Below the pieces are notes generated by a model. The model saw nothing but the letters and a program-made list of their open reading frames with translations, was not told the origin of the DNA and ran no database searches. Below are positions 43,263 to 53,700 of a DNA stretch of 64,000 nt, piece after piece; the first letter of the stretch is position 1; each line of letters opens with the position of its first letter. Location: positions 434,001 through 498,000 of the forward strand of contig NZ_JAMXKF010000004.1 in NCBI RefSeq assembly GCF_024220585.1, given 5' to 3'. The stretch is from Dyadobacter diqingensis (lineage in GTDB: Bacteria; Bacteroidota; Bacteroidia; Cytophagales; Spirosomataceae). The position numbers and the translations under genes were made by a program.

Positions 43263-44153
43263 TCAAGCAATATCACAAATCGTAACCCCTTGTTTTAAAG
43301 AAGCAATATCGTCCTTGCGGCTTGGGATAAATTCCTGGGCGACAAAGCCTTTGAATCCTGTATCCACGATGGCCTTCATAATCGCAGGGTAGTACAACTC
43401 CTGCGTTTCGTCAATTTCATTTCTGCCCGGAACGCCGCCTGTGTGGTAGTGACCGATGTATTTGTGATACTTTTTGATGGTCGCGATCACGTCGCCTTCC
43501 ATGATCTGCATGTGGTAAATGTCATAAAGCAGCTTGAATTTCTCCGATCCGATCATTTCGCAAAGTCCCGCGCCCCAAGCCGTGTGGTCGCACATGTAGT
43601 CTTTGTGATTGACCTTGCTGTTCAGCAATTCCATAATCATGGTCACGTTATACTTTTCCGCCGATGGCATCAGACGTTTAAGTCCTTCGGCGCAGTTACG
43701 CATTCCGTCAATATCGGACATGCCACGACGGTTTCCTGAAAAACAGATCACCGTGGTGTAACCGGCTGCCTGAAGTTTCGGGAAAATCTCTTCATAACTT
43801 TTAACCAGCGCATCGTGATTGGCCGGATCGTTAAATCCTTTTTCGATTCCCATGCCCGCACCATTAGGCAGCGCGCAGGTCAGTCCGTATTTTTTCAGGA
43901 TCGGCCATTCGTCAGGCCCCAATAGTTCGATTGATTTTAACCCGATCTTCTGGCATTCCTGGGCAAAGGTTTCCAATGGGATTTTTGAATAACACCATTT
44001 ACAAACCGAGTGATTGATCTTTCCTTTGAGCTCAGGGCCAAGGGCCTTGTCGGAAGCTGCAAAAATATCGGTTACGGTTAATGGCAAGGCGGATAACCCT
44101 GCTCCTGCTGCCATTTTTTTCAATATTGTACGCCTGTTGGTAGTTGTCTTCAT
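43263..44153 (-). CDS. Secreted sugar-phosphate isomerase/epimerase-like TIM barrel (copy 1)
   Basis: A 296-residue AP-endonuclease-2/xylose-isomerase-like TIM barrel. The N-terminus has a Tat-type signal (NRRTILKKMAAGAGLSALPL). Inside the barrel are the hydroxypyruvate-isomerase-like blocks VCFSGNRRGMSDIDG, IMELLNSKVNHKDYMCD and LLYDIYHMQIMEGDVIATI, which carry the Glu, Asp and His ligands for a divalent metal, and GHYHTGGVPGRNEIDETQELYYP. It is a close paralog of the gene 19 bp upstream. Its neighbours ThuA and a PVC-type heme protein suggest a step in periplasmic glycoside or keto-sugar processing. Confidence 0.9.
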   Translation of the reverse strand: MKTTTNRRTILKKMAAGAGLSALPLTVTDIFAASDKALGPELKGKINHSVCKWCYSKIPLETFAQECQKIGLKSIELLGPDEWPILKKYGLTCALPNGAGMGIEKGFNDPANHDALVKSYEEIFPKLQAAGYTTVICFSGNRRGMSDIDGMRNCAEGLKRLMPSAEKYNVTMIMELLNSKVNHKDYMCDHTAWGAGLCEMIGSEKFKLLYDIYHMQIMEGDVIATIKKYHKYIGHYHTGGVPGRNEIDETQELYYPAIMKAIVDTGFKGFVAQEFIPSRKDDIASLKQGVTICDIA

Positions 44154-44172
44154 GTTCAGTGAGCGTCGACGG

Positions 44173-45069
44173 TTAAGCTATATCACAAATGGTAACTCCT
44201 TGTTTCAGAGACGCGATATCGTCTTTGCGGCTTGGTACAAATTCCTGGCCAACAAAACCTTTATAGCCTGTTTCTGCAATGGCTTTCATGATGGCCGGAT
44301 AATACAGCTCCTGCGTTTCATCAATTTCATTTCTGCCAGGAACACCGCCAGTGTGGTAATGAGCGATGTATTTATGATACTTTTTGATGGTGGCAATTAC
44401 GTCACCTTCCATGATCTGCATGTGATAAATGTCGTAAAGCAATTTGAATTTTTCCGATCCAACCATCTCGCATAACCCCGCGCCCCATTCCGTGCGATCA
44501 CACATATAATCCTTGTGATTCACCTTGCTGTTCAGCAATTCCATCACCAGCGTAACGTTGTGTTTTTCAGCAAGTGGCATCAGCTTACGGAGCGCAACGG
44601 CACAATTCATCATCCCGTCCACATCGCTCATCCCGCGACGGTTGCCCGAAAAACAAATGATCTGTGTGTAACCCGCGGCTTGTACTTTGGGAATAATATC
44701 GGTGAAACCTTTGATCAGTTCCTCATGATTTTTAGGATCATTAAAGCCCTTATCCAAACTTCTGGTGAGACCTTCGCCCCATGGCAGCGCACAGGTAAGA
44801 CCGTGTTGTTTCAGGATCGGCCATTCTTCCGGTCCGCAAAGTTCTATGGAAGTAAGTCCGATTTTCTTGGCTTCCAGCGCAAGTGTTTCCAAAGGAATTT
44901 TGCTGTAACACCAACGGCAAACCGAGTGATTGATTTTACCGTTCAGTTTTGTGCCAAGCGCTTTTTCGGAAGCAGCCATGACGTTGGTCATAGACAGCGG
45001 TAAACCCAAAGCCCCTGCTCCGGCGACAATATTTTTCAGTGCTGTACGTCTGTTGGATGTACTTTTCAT
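44173..45069 (-). CDS. Secreted sugar-phosphate isomerase/epimerase-like TIM barrel (copy 2)
   Basis: A 298-residue paralog of the next gene, with the same Tat-type signal (NRRTALKNIVAGAGALGLPL) and the same metal-site blocks (FSGNRRGMSDVDG, VMELLNSKVNHKDYMCD, LLYDIYHMQIMEGDVIATI, AHYHTGGVPGRNEIDETQ). The two proteins agree at most positions from the second third on, including the whole C-terminus, and differ mainly in the N-terminal third. This indicates a tandem duplication that has partly diverged. The substrates are unknown; hydroxypyruvate isomerase is the usual automatic name but the export signal argues for a periplasmic sugar isomerase or epimerase. Confidence 0.9.
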   Translation of the reverse strand: MKSTSNRRTALKNIVAGAGALGLPLSMTNVMAASEKALGTKLNGKINHSVCRWCYSKIPLETLALEAKKIGLTSIELCGPEEWPILKQHGLTCALPWGEGLTRSLDKGFNDPKNHEELIKGFTDIIPKVQAAGYTQIICFSGNRRGMSDVDGMMNCAVALRKLMPLAEKHNVTLVMELLNSKVNHKDYMCDRTEWGAGLCEMVGSEKFKLLYDIYHMQIMEGDVIATIKKYHKYIAHYHTGGVPGRNEIDETQELYYPAIMKAIAETGYKGFVGQEFVPSRKDDIASLKQGVTICDIA

Positions 45070-45112
45070 CTAACTGGTTATAAGTTATGGTTAATCTGGT
45101 AATTCAGTTTTA

Positions 45113-46021
45113 TTAAGGCCTGGCACTCCCCTTTGTTGCCGTCGGGAAGTCGGCTGGCACTGCTTGTGTCACTTTTCCGCTGGCCACCCATTCGGTTCCT
45201 CTCTGTAACGTGGTAATAAATCCGACACATTTCTGCGAATAGGTTTCGTGGCCCAAAGTGGTATGGAAAATTCTTCCCTTGCCATATTGTAAGGTCATGA
45301 GCATCGGTTCAATGCGTCCTGATCCTCTTTGTTCCTTGGGGCTGTATGCTGTTGCAAGTACGTTTACATTTTCTGCCGGTCCTCGCAACCGATCATACAG
45401 TTCATCTTTCTGGTGTAGCCACGTTGTTGGCAAACCCTTCATGATCGGATGTTTTGCATCTCTTGTGGTGACGGCAAATTCATGCTGGTGACCATGACTC
45501 CCGCCAACACCTTTTGTTGTATCCTTTACCATTTTTCCTTTGGCTTCATCGAAATATAGGTACGGTCCTGATTTCTCATTCCGCCCTTCCCAGCCGCCAA
45601 TTCCGATCATCTTGTTGTAAGCGAGCCACTTCGGGAATGCGTTATCCGCCGCATGCACGACAACCAGTCCGCCGCCATTTTTTACAAATTTTTCGAAAGC
45701 AATATTGGTCGCTTCCGACCAGGAATCTCCATTGTAGTTCGATAACACCACGTCGTATTTGGAAAAATCAGGATTAAAACTTTCCATGTTTTCGCCTTTT
45801 TTTGGCGTCGTAATCACGTCCGCAGTAAACAGACCGGTTTCTTCCAGAAATTTCTTCATCATCACGGTACCGTCAGCCATATTTCTATGGTTATTCTGTC
45901 CATCGATAATTAATACTTTGTAAATCTTTTTTGCAATGGGTGTATCGGCTTTTGCCTGGGTAAATACCAAACCGATGATAACCAGCCAGAAAAACAGTTG
46001 TACTACTTTTAATCGTTTCAT
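45113..46021 (-). CDS. ThuA-domain protein, secreted
   Basis: A 302-residue protein with a signal peptide/anchor in the first ~27 residues and a ThuA-like (class I glutamine amidotransferase-like) domain. Landmarks: [70 protein letters not shown], and [25 protein letters not shown]. ThuA proteins were first seen in trehalose-utilisation operons and occur widely beside sugar isomerases and dehydrogenases; the exact reaction is not settled. The ATG at 46021 is preferred over the TTG at 46036. It follows the heme-binding gene on the same strand. Confidence 0.9.
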   Translation of the reverse strand: MKRLKVVQLFFWLVIIGLVFTQAKADTPIAKKIYKVLIIDGQNNHRNMADGTVMMKKFLEETGLFTADVITTPKKGENMESFNPDFSKYDVVLSNYNGDSWSEATNIAFEKFVKNGGGLVVVHAADNAFPKWLAYNKMIGIGGWEGRNEKSGPYLYFDEAKGKMVKDTTKGVGGSHGHQHEFAVTTRDAKHPIMKGLPTTWLHQKDELYDRLRGPAENVNVLATAYSPKEQRGSGRIEPMLMTLQYGKGRIFHTTLGHETYSQKCVGFITTLQRGTEWVASGKVTQAVPADFPTATKGSARP

Positions 46022-46145
46022 TATGATTTTATTCAATTACTGTAAAAAACCAGTGGTGTCACTGATCACGAAATTTGCTTCTTTACAAAGCTAAACGCCG
46101 TTCCTGTGACACCACTACTTAAGACTGAATTATTTTATTCTACTC

Positions 46146-48845
46146 CTATTTACCGGTCTTCTTTTGAGAACCCGCCGACTCAAGATAAATCGGGTTGTTT
46201 TTGTTTCCTCCCGACATCAGGTAGGCAACCAGATCTCTCAGTTCGTCCGGGTTCAAACCGTTGATCAAACCTGGCAACATGATCGAAACCGTCGACAGTT
46301 TCGAAGACTTCACTTGCTTTTTAGCGATCTTGCGAACGGTTTTGGAATCAAACGGGTTCTGAGCGATGTAATAGAAATTAGCATCTTCATTCACCTGACG
46401 GCCGACAACCGATTCACCGCTTTTCAGCTCGTAGGCAATGGAAGCAAACTGATCCGATATCGCCTTGTTTGGTTCGATGATCGCTTCAAGCATATCTTTT
46501 GGAGAAAAACGGGTTCCAAGCTGCGTAAGATCCGGGCCTACGTCAGCGCCTTCTCCCTGGATCATGTGGCAACGGCTACATAACACGGCAGAGAAAATCA
46601 GCTTTCCGCGCTCGAAATCCCTGTGTTGCAGGCTGTCCTGAACCAATGCTACGGCGTTGTCAATTTTCCAGCCGCGTCCCGGGCCTTTTGGTGAATACAA
46701 ATTAACAAGATCGTTACCGTTTTTAGTCAAAAGATCTGCTCCCGATAGTTTGTTGTAATATTCAAACTTATCCTTCGGTACGTTTTGCAGCGCCATCTGA
46801 CGTGCTTTGTCGATAAAACCGATGTAGCTGCGTCCACCCTGGTAGCTGAATGCTTTTTTGTACCAGTTAAAATATTTCTCGCGGGTTTCCGGAGTCCAGC
46901 CTGTTTTCTCAGCACTCAACAAAATCGCGTAGAACATCTGCTGCGCAGGCGGCATTTTTTCCAGAAGTCCAGCCAGATCCAGACCATACTGAGGATTTCT
47001 AAGGATAAGATCCGCTGAGGCAGTCACCATTTCATTGTCTTTGTCAACGAATTTCTCGTTGTTTTCTAAAAGAGCCAGCGTACGGTCAACCACTTTCGGT
47101 GCTTCCAGGAATACCAGAAGTTTCGCGTAGAAACGGTTAAGTCCGGCATTAGCCGATGGATAGTTCGGGCTGAGGTATGCGATAAGCTGCTCTCTTTGCG
47201 CTGCGTCCGGCTGACCCATGCGATAGAATACCACTTCGAAAGTGCGTAATAAATCTTGTCTCTGGGCATCTGTCAATTTTTTAAGATCAATACCCATCAT
47301 GGCTTTCAACAACTGGCTTCTCACGGCTACATCTCCCTGGCGTCCCAATGCAAGCGACGCGTAGATAAGCGATTGTGGATCTTTTTCTGCCAGTGCTTTG
47401 GCCTGCCACTGTGCAACCGGCTGATGTTCGATCGCCAGACGTGCCGCGAAACGCAGGAAGCGATCAGGACTTTTCAGATATGGCCATGCCGCATCAATTG
47501 CCTTCGGATCCTTTTTCGTGTGATATTGCTCAATGTCGGTACGCTGCTTGTGTTCCGGCGTGATCGTTACCGTTGCCGCGTTAGAACCTGCGGGGATGTT
47601 TTTGTAATCCTTGTAATAAACACGATAAAGATCGGATTCAAGACGACGACCACCAGTCAGGAAATACAAGGCACCGTCAGGTCCAATAGCACCATCCGTC
47701 AAAGGCAGCGGAGCACCCGAAAGGAATTCTTCGTGATCAGCCGTGTAAGTTGATCCGCTTGGTTTCAAATGAAGGCCATGCACGATACCGAAACTCCAGT
47801 CAAATGCCAGAAGCGTATTTTTGTATTTAGCCGGGAAGCGAGCGTCTTTCAGATAGATCAGGTTTGTTGGAGATCCCTGTCCGATGTTCATGATTGGCGG
47901 AAGGTTATCCGCAAATGTTGGCGACCAGTTGGCAGAACCAGTTCTCCATCCGTATTCAGCGCCGCTTGTTACATGGCAAACACGTGTCGGGCGATACCAT
48001 GGTGTACCGAAATCCCATTCCATATCCGAGTCATAAATGAAAAGATCACCAGTTTCGTTGAATGCGATATCGTAAGAGTTACGGAAACCAGCACCCATCA
48101 ACTCCCAGGTTTTTCCTTCCGGATCCGTGTGTGCTACCCAGCCACCCGGCGCGTTACGGTCGTTGGCGTGTCCGCGTGGATCCTTGATCCATGGAAACAG
48201 GTTATCGTTTTTCCAGTTTGGCATCAAACGATAAGAATCCATTTTAGGCAGATCGGTAAAGTTACCTGCTACGACGTACAACGATTTTTTGTCTGGCGAA
48301 AGTACAATGCTATGCGGACCGTGTTCGCCTTCGCCCACCAATGGTTTAAGCAAAGTGATCTTGTCATACTTGTCGTTATTGTCGGTATCCTGCAAACGAT
48401 AAAGACCGCTACCTTTTGGGAACCGGGTGCTTTCGCGGTTGTTGATCATCACATAAAGACTGTTGAACGCGTAAAGCAGACCATGCGCATAACCCATGGC
48501 AACCTTGGCGGTATCGCCTTCAACCACCAGTTTTTCAACCTTTGGTTTTTCAGTCGATCCGATGGGTGGCAATTCAAGACGAAACAGTCCGCCGTACTGG
48601 TCACTGGTTATCATCCGGCCCTTGTCGTCAAAGGTCATAGAAACCCAGGAGCCGTTCATTTCTTCTGATGGGCTATAAAGATGCTCTGCAACGAACCCGT
48701 CGGCTAGTTTAAGTTTGTCCACTTTGGAGCCTGGCGGCCGGTGTTTGGCTGACCGGTTGCTTATTAAAACCCCGCAAAAAGCACCTACAGCAATTAGTAC
48801 TGCAAGCGTGATTGGAAGTCTGGACCATTGTTTTTTTGTGTACAT
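46146..48845 (-). CDS. PVC-type heme-binding dehydrogenase (propeller plus cytochrome c), membrane-anchored
   Basis: An 899-residue periplasmic protein anchored by a single N-terminal TM (residues 12-30). Residues ~45-430 form a glucose/sorbosone-dehydrogenase-like propeller (MTFDDKGRMITSDQYGGLFRLELP, GEHGPHSIVLSPDKKSLYVVAGN, GAGFRNSYDIAFNETGDLFIYDSDMEWD). Residues ~440-720 are HEAT-like helices. The C-terminal domain holds one c-type heme site, C756-SRCH760 (AVLCSRCHMIQGEGADVGPDL), followed by the EAIIEPNKAISDQF pattern of the Pirellula/Verrucomicrobium-type heme-binding domain. The protein probably oxidises a sugar and passes electrons to the respiratory chain. It lies directly upstream of ThuA and the TIM-barrel pair. 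Confidence 0.9.
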   Translation of the reverse strand: MYTKKQWSRLPITLAVLIAVGAFCGVLISNRSAKHRPPGSKVDKLKLADGFVAEHLYSPSEEMNGSWVSMTFDDKGRMITSDQYGGLFRLELPPIGSTEKPKVEKLVVEGDTAKVAMGYAHGLLYAFNSLYVMINNRESTRFPKGSGLYRLQDTDNNDKYDKITLLKPLVGEGEHGPHSIVLSPDKKSLYVVAGNFTDLPKMDSYRLMPNWKNDNLFPWIKDPRGHANDRNAPGGWVAHTDPEGKTWELMGAGFRNSYDIAFNETGDLFIYDSDMEWDFGTPWYRPTRVCHVTSGAEYGWRTGSANWSPTFADNLPPIMNIGQGSPTNLIYLKDARFPAKYKNTLLAFDWSFGIVHGLHLKPSGSTYTADHEEFLSGAPLPLTDGAIGPDGALYFLTGGRRLESDLYRVYYKDYKNIPAGSNAATVTITPEHKQRTDIEQYHTKKDPKAIDAAWPYLKSPDRFLRFAARLAIEHQPVAQWQAKALAEKDPQSLIYASLALGRQGDVAVRSQLLKAMMGIDLKKLTDAQRQDLLRTFEVVFYRMGQPDAAQREQLIAYLSPNYPSANAGLNRFYAKLLVFLEAPKVVDRTLALLENNEKFVDKDNEMVTASADLILRNPQYGLDLAGLLEKMPPAQQMFYAILLSAEKTGWTPETREKYFNWYKKAFSYQGGRSYIGFIDKARQMALQNVPKDKFEYYNKLSGADLLTKNGNDLVNLYSPKGPGRGWKIDNAVALVQDSLQHRDFERGKLIFSAVLCSRCHMIQGEGADVGPDLTQLGTRFSPKDMLEAIIEPNKAISDQFASIAYELKSGESVVGRQVNEDANFYYIAQNPFDSKTVRKIAKKQVKSSKLSTVSIMLPGLINGLNPDELRDLVAYLMSGGNKNNPIYLESAGSQKKTGK

Positions 48846-49176
48846 TTTACAGCTCAGAGTTTAAGTAATTATAAATTTTAAGATTATGATGAATAGAAAA
48901 CAGACTTAAATAAAGCAAATTAAAACTTTGAAAAATCTGATTTTGCAAGTATAAAACGAATGAGTGAACTCACCATCCTGCTGTGTCGGGTTATACCCGA
49001 AATTAAGCAAATTCTAACAGCCTAATTAAAAGTATAATATGTTTAGTTAATATAAAAAGTTATAAACTATTAATACATTCTAAATATTTAATTCTTTTTG
49101 AAAAAATAAAAAGTGTAATAAGACTTTACTTACTACACTTTTTATCTGGTTACAGGCTATTACAATTTCTAAACTG
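48846..49176. other. AT-rich intergenic region between SusD and heme-binding genes
   Basis: Apart from the terminator at 49108-49143 I see no feature. It separates the SusCD operon from the heme-binding/ThuA/TIM-barrel operon and should contain the promoter of the latter. Confidence 0.55.
49108..49143 (-). terminator. Intrinsic terminator of SusCD operon 1
   Basis: AAAAAGTGTA-A-TAAG pairs with CTTA-C-TACACTTTTT (about 14 bp, one mismatch, ACTTTA loop) 33 bp past the susD stop. The A-tract reads as T's on the minus strand. Confidence 0.9.
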
Positions 49177-50688
49177 CTAGAAATTTGGCGTTAACGCCGA
49201 TTCTACGGCCGGTAATCCATAATACTGTCCAAGCACAGTAAAGGCATTGTTTGGGGGAACAGACCCGGCAGGGAAATAATAGTTAGCCGGATTTGCTTTA
49301 ACTCTTGCGCCATAAGGCACGATAATCTCCTGGATTCTGCCCGTTCTTACGATGTCGAACCACCGTTTGTTTTCAAAAGCCAGTTCAACTCTTCTTTCTT
49401 TGAAAATTGCTTCACGAAGCTCTGCCTGAGAAGTAGCTGTCGTTGCTGCAAGCCCTGCCCTGGTACGCACCTGGTTTAAATAAGGTAAGGCATCAGACGG
49501 TTTCCCTTGTTCGTTCAGCGCTTCTGCTAAGAAGAGAAGTACTTCGGAGTAGCGGTAAACCGGAAAGTTCTGGCCCGTGTTACCCTGTTGTGCATGCGGA
49601 CGAGCGAACTTTTTAATGTATGGATATTTTTTATCCGCTCTCAGGCTTTGGCTTAAAGTAACATACCCAATAGATGCATCCTTTCTTTTGTCACCCGTTT
49701 CATAGGCAGCAATGATGTCCGGCGTCGGAATGTTGTTGTTTTCACCAGAGATGGACTGCGGATTGCTTGTTCCTGTGATTGGTAATAACTCTGCCGCAGT
49801 GATCGGGGAAGGAACGATCTGATAGATCAGATTTCCATTGTATCCTGCCGCGCCTTCCATGTATTGCACTTCGAAAACCGATTCTGCATTGTTTTTGTTT
49901 GCAGAGGTTCCTGTAAACGCATCGTCATAATTAGGCATCAGCGAATACTCACCGCTTTTTACTACATCACTCAGTAATGTTGATGCTTCTGCCCACTTCT
50001 TCTGAACCATGTAAAGGTTTGCAAGCAACATTTTAGCAGTACCGGAGGTTACTCTTCCTGCCTCTTGTTTTGATTTTGACAACAATGAGGTTGAAGCCTC
50101 CTTGGCATCTTTTTCAATCTGTGCATAAATGTCTTCCACTTTTGACAATGGCAGCGGAGCTTCCTGACGATTGGTAACCGGCACCAGGTGAAGCGGAACA
50201 GCTCCAAAATATCTGGCCAGTTCAAAATATGCGAAGGCTCTCAAAAACAAAGCCTGACCTTTAAGATTGGCTTTAACAGCTGGATCAAAGTCTACGCCAT
50301 CAATGAGTACCAACACTTGGTTTGCCCTCGAAATGATCAGGTAGTCCTGGCGCCATTGCTGCAATACATTGTCGTTAGCGGTGACACCATTGGCCGTAGG
50401 AATTGCAAAATCTGCAATGTTTTCAGTGGCATCTACGGCACCGAAAAGCGGGTTTCTGGCATAGTAAGTATTGTCAGAATGCAATTCTCCCAATTTCCAG
50501 GCACGGTCGTTGAAAATGGATCTCAACGGTGCATAAGTGGAATTTACCGCTTGTTCAAAGTCAGCCTGGGTTTTGAAGAAAATACCATAACTCAGCGACG
50601 TCTCCGGTATTACGGTCAGGAAATTATCCTGGCAGCTTGTAAATGCCATAGTGGCAAGACAGGCAATAATTATTTTTTTTCTCATCAT
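49177..50688 (-). CDS. SusD/RagB-family nutrient-binding lipoprotein (pair 1)
   Basis: About 503 residues. Lipobox FTSC follows a short signal peptide; the ATG at 50688 (or 50685) is preferred to the TTG at 50697. TPR-like helices of the SusD fold are recognisable (FFKTQADFEQAVNSTYAPLRSIF, KGQALFLRAFAYFELARYFGAVPL, SEVLLFLAEALNEQGKPSDALPYLNQVRTRAGL). The C-terminus has the family block EAIFKERRVELAFENKRWFDIVRTGRIQEI. It sits on the cell surface as the lid of the SusC barrel made by the upstream gene (38-bp gap). The bound nutrient is probably an oligosaccharide; no CAZyme adjoins to narrow it. Confidence 0.95.
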   Translation of the reverse strand: MMRKKIIIACLATMAFTSCQDNFLTVIPETSLSYGIFFKTQADFEQAVNSTYAPLRSIFNDRAWKLGELHSDNTYYARNPLFGAVDATENIADFAIPTANGVTANDNVLQQWRQDYLIISRANQVLVLIDGVDFDPAVKANLKGQALFLRAFAYFELARYFGAVPLHLVPVTNRQEAPLPLSKVEDIYAQIEKDAKEASTSLLSKSKQEAGRVTSGTAKMLLANLYMVQKKWAEASTLLSDVVKSGEYSLMPNYDDAFTGTSANKNNAESVFEVQYMEGAAGYNGNLIYQIVPSPITAAELLPITGTSNPQSISGENNNIPTPDIIAAYETGDKRKDASIGYVTLSQSLRADKKYPYIKKFARPHAQQGNTGQNFPVYRYSEVLLFLAEALNEQGKPSDALPYLNQVRTRAGLAATTATSQAELREAIFKERRVELAFENKRWFDIVRTGRIQEIIVPYGARVKANPANYYFPAGSVPPNNAFTVLGQYYGLPAVESALTPNF

Positions 50689-50726
50689 CAATATCAATAA
50701 AATGTTAAATAGCTGGCTACGGTATT

Positions 50727-53700
50727 TTAGAAATTGAGGTTTAAACCCACTGTCCAGGTACGTGGTATCGGGTAGTTTGAAAAGTCACGTCCCTGACTCA
50801 GGTTACCACCATCGCCAGTACCACCGCCTTCGCCACTGGTTTCAGGGTTAGGCCCGCCCCAGTATTTCGTGAATACATATAAATTTTGCACGGAAGCATA
50901 AAGGCGGGCAGACTTAAACACTTTATTCTTTACACCGATATTGTAGCCCAGCGTAACGTTTTTAATGGTAAAGAAAGATGCATCTGCAAGGAATTGCGTA
51001 CTGGCCCAGTCTCTTTCAAGTCCTGTGTAATTTCCCCCGTTGTTAGAGGCGCCAAACTTCCCTTTTCCTTGTGTAATAACAGTAGTAGCTACGGGGTTGC
51101 CAGTTACCGGATCTGTGGTATTTTTAACTCTGAAACGATCTTTTACATCTGCAACCATGTTGAATACTCCATCCAGGTTGGCTGTGCTGTACAAATGGGT
51201 AACATAAAGTTGATTGCCCTGTGATCCTGAACCTGTAACAGAAAGGTCGAAGTTCTTATACGATACGTTATTAGTGATACCATAGGTGAATTTCGGGAAT
51301 GGATTACCGATAATGGTTCTGTCATCCTTATCCCCACCGTTCGTAATTACACCATCACCGTTAATATCCTTGTACCGGATAACCCCGATAGCAGAACGTC
51401 CCGGCACAACAGGCTGGTTTTTAAGCTCTTCCGCACTGGTGTAATACCCGTCTTTTACCAGACCATAAAACTGGCCAAAAGGCTTACCTACCTGCGTAAT
51501 GTTGACAGCACCATATACACGGTCAACACCTTCGGAAAGCGCCATAACCTTGTTTCTGTTGAATGAAATGTTGGCGTTGGTTGTCCATTTAACCTGACCT
51601 TCCGTGTTACGCGTTGTTAGCGAAAATTCATTTCCCCAGAATTTAATCTCACCGATGTTGTCATTGAAGTTGCTAAACCCTGCCTCTTGCGCGATCTGTA
51701 CGCTATAAAGCAGGTTCGTTGTTCTTTTGGTATAGAAGTCATACACAAAGGTGATGCGGTCGTTGAATAAACCAAGGTCAAGACCAAGGTCAAACTGCTT
51801 GGTTGTTTCCCATCCAAGGTTCGGGTTGGCAAGTGAAGTTACGGCTGAGCCCGGTGCCACTGTGCTTCCGAAAACGGAGCTAATGGTATTGTTTACCAAA
51901 GCGTACTGCGTATAGTTACCAATGTTGTTGTTACCGATCACCCCATAACTAGCCCGAAGTTTAGCAAAGGATACTTGTCTTACATTTTTCAGGAACTCTT
52001 CGTCTGAGGCTACCCAGCCCACAGAAGCGGACGGAAATGTTCCCCAGCGGTTGTTAGCACCGAAACGTGAAGAACCATCGGCACGTATTGCTGCGGTGAA
52101 AAGGTATTTGCCTTTGAAGTTATAGGTCAAACGCGACAGGTAAGACGACAACGTAAACTGATCTACACCACTGGCAGTTCCGCTTCTTGAGAGATTGATT
52201 GCGCTTTGCGGAGTCGAAACGCGGTCATCTGGATAAGTGTTTGCAGAGACTACCAGTACTTCCCGACGGTATTTCTGCTGTGTGAAACCCGCAAGTATTT
52301 CGAAATTGTGATCACCCAATGATTTATTGTAAGTAACCGTATTTTCGTTCAACCAGCTGAAATCCTGTTGATCAGAACGGATCGAGGATGCTGTTGTGGG
52401 AATTGGTACGTTAATCTGGTATGTCGCAGTCGACGGGTTGAAATAGAAGAATTTCTCCATCCTGAACTCTGTATTGAAAGAGGTTTTGAATGTTAACCCT
52501 TTGATCGGCGAATACGACGCATATGCATTACCAAGGAACCCTGTTTTCTTGGTTTCATTAGTCAACTGGTTGGCAGCACGTACCCAGTTTGGATAGTTGA
52601 AAATGTTACCTGTGCTACCGGGGAAAGTGTTATAAGTCGTAAGATTTCCATTTGCATCATAAATCGGCATTACCGGCCAGGTGTGCAATGCGTTGAAAAG
52701 GATACCTGTACCACGGTCACCATCCGATTTTGGTGTGTTGTCAAAAATATAAGAGGGAGCAATGTTGAAGCCCAGTTTTATTTTGTCGCTCACACGGTAT
52801 TCGTTGTTGATACGCAAAGAGTATCTCTTGTATGAGTTGTTCAAAACAACGCCTTTCTGGGTGAAAACTCCGGCAACCACCGATGTGCTTGATTTTTCAG
52901 TGTTGGTTGTTACAGTCAGGTTGTAGCTTTGAAGCGGAGCCCGTCGAAGTAATGCACCATACCAGTCGTTGTTTTTGCCTCTGTATATTGAAGGGTCTTT
53001 GAATTCGTCAGGAACGGCCTGATTCTGATCTTCATAATACTCCTTTTTGAACTGCGCAAATTCTTCGGCATTCAACATTTTGACCAGCCCGCGATCCGGA
53101 ACTTTTTGCGTACCCACGTAAACGTTAAGACCGATATTGGTTTTTCCGGTAGTTGATTTCTTCGTAGTGATCAACACAACACCGTTGGCCGCACGTGAAC
53201 CATAAAGAGAGGTAGAGGCAGCATCTTTAAGGATGGTGAGGTCCTCAATCTCGTCCGGGTTCATGTTACCGATACTTCCCGTGATAGGAAAACCGTCAAC
53301 AACGTAAAGCGGATCGCTACCCGCAGAAACAGACAATTGCCCGCGAATACGGATGGACATACCCTGCCCCGGTTTTCCCGTAGTCTGGTTGATCTGCACG
53401 CCGGCAAGTTTTCCTTGTAATTTCTGGGTTATCTGTGAAACAGGCATATCTTTAATCTCTTCTGCCTTGATCGTTTGAACAGCACCGGTAATCTCTTTTT
53501 TGATCTGGCTACCATAACCTACAACGACCACTTCAGAAAGAGCTTTTGAATCGACTTCCATTTTAATATCCACAGAAGTACGGGTACCCACCGCAATTTC
53601 CTGAGAAATATATCCCAGAAAGGAAAAGATCAGCGTACCGCCAGCGTCGGGAATATTGATCGTGTAGGCACCCGTTTCATTTGAAACTGTACCCGTAGAC

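Noticed and set aside
47769-48668. Plus-strand open frame of 299 codons opposite the heme-binding dehydrogenase gene
   Set aside because: Shadow of a confident gene; no recognisable domain.
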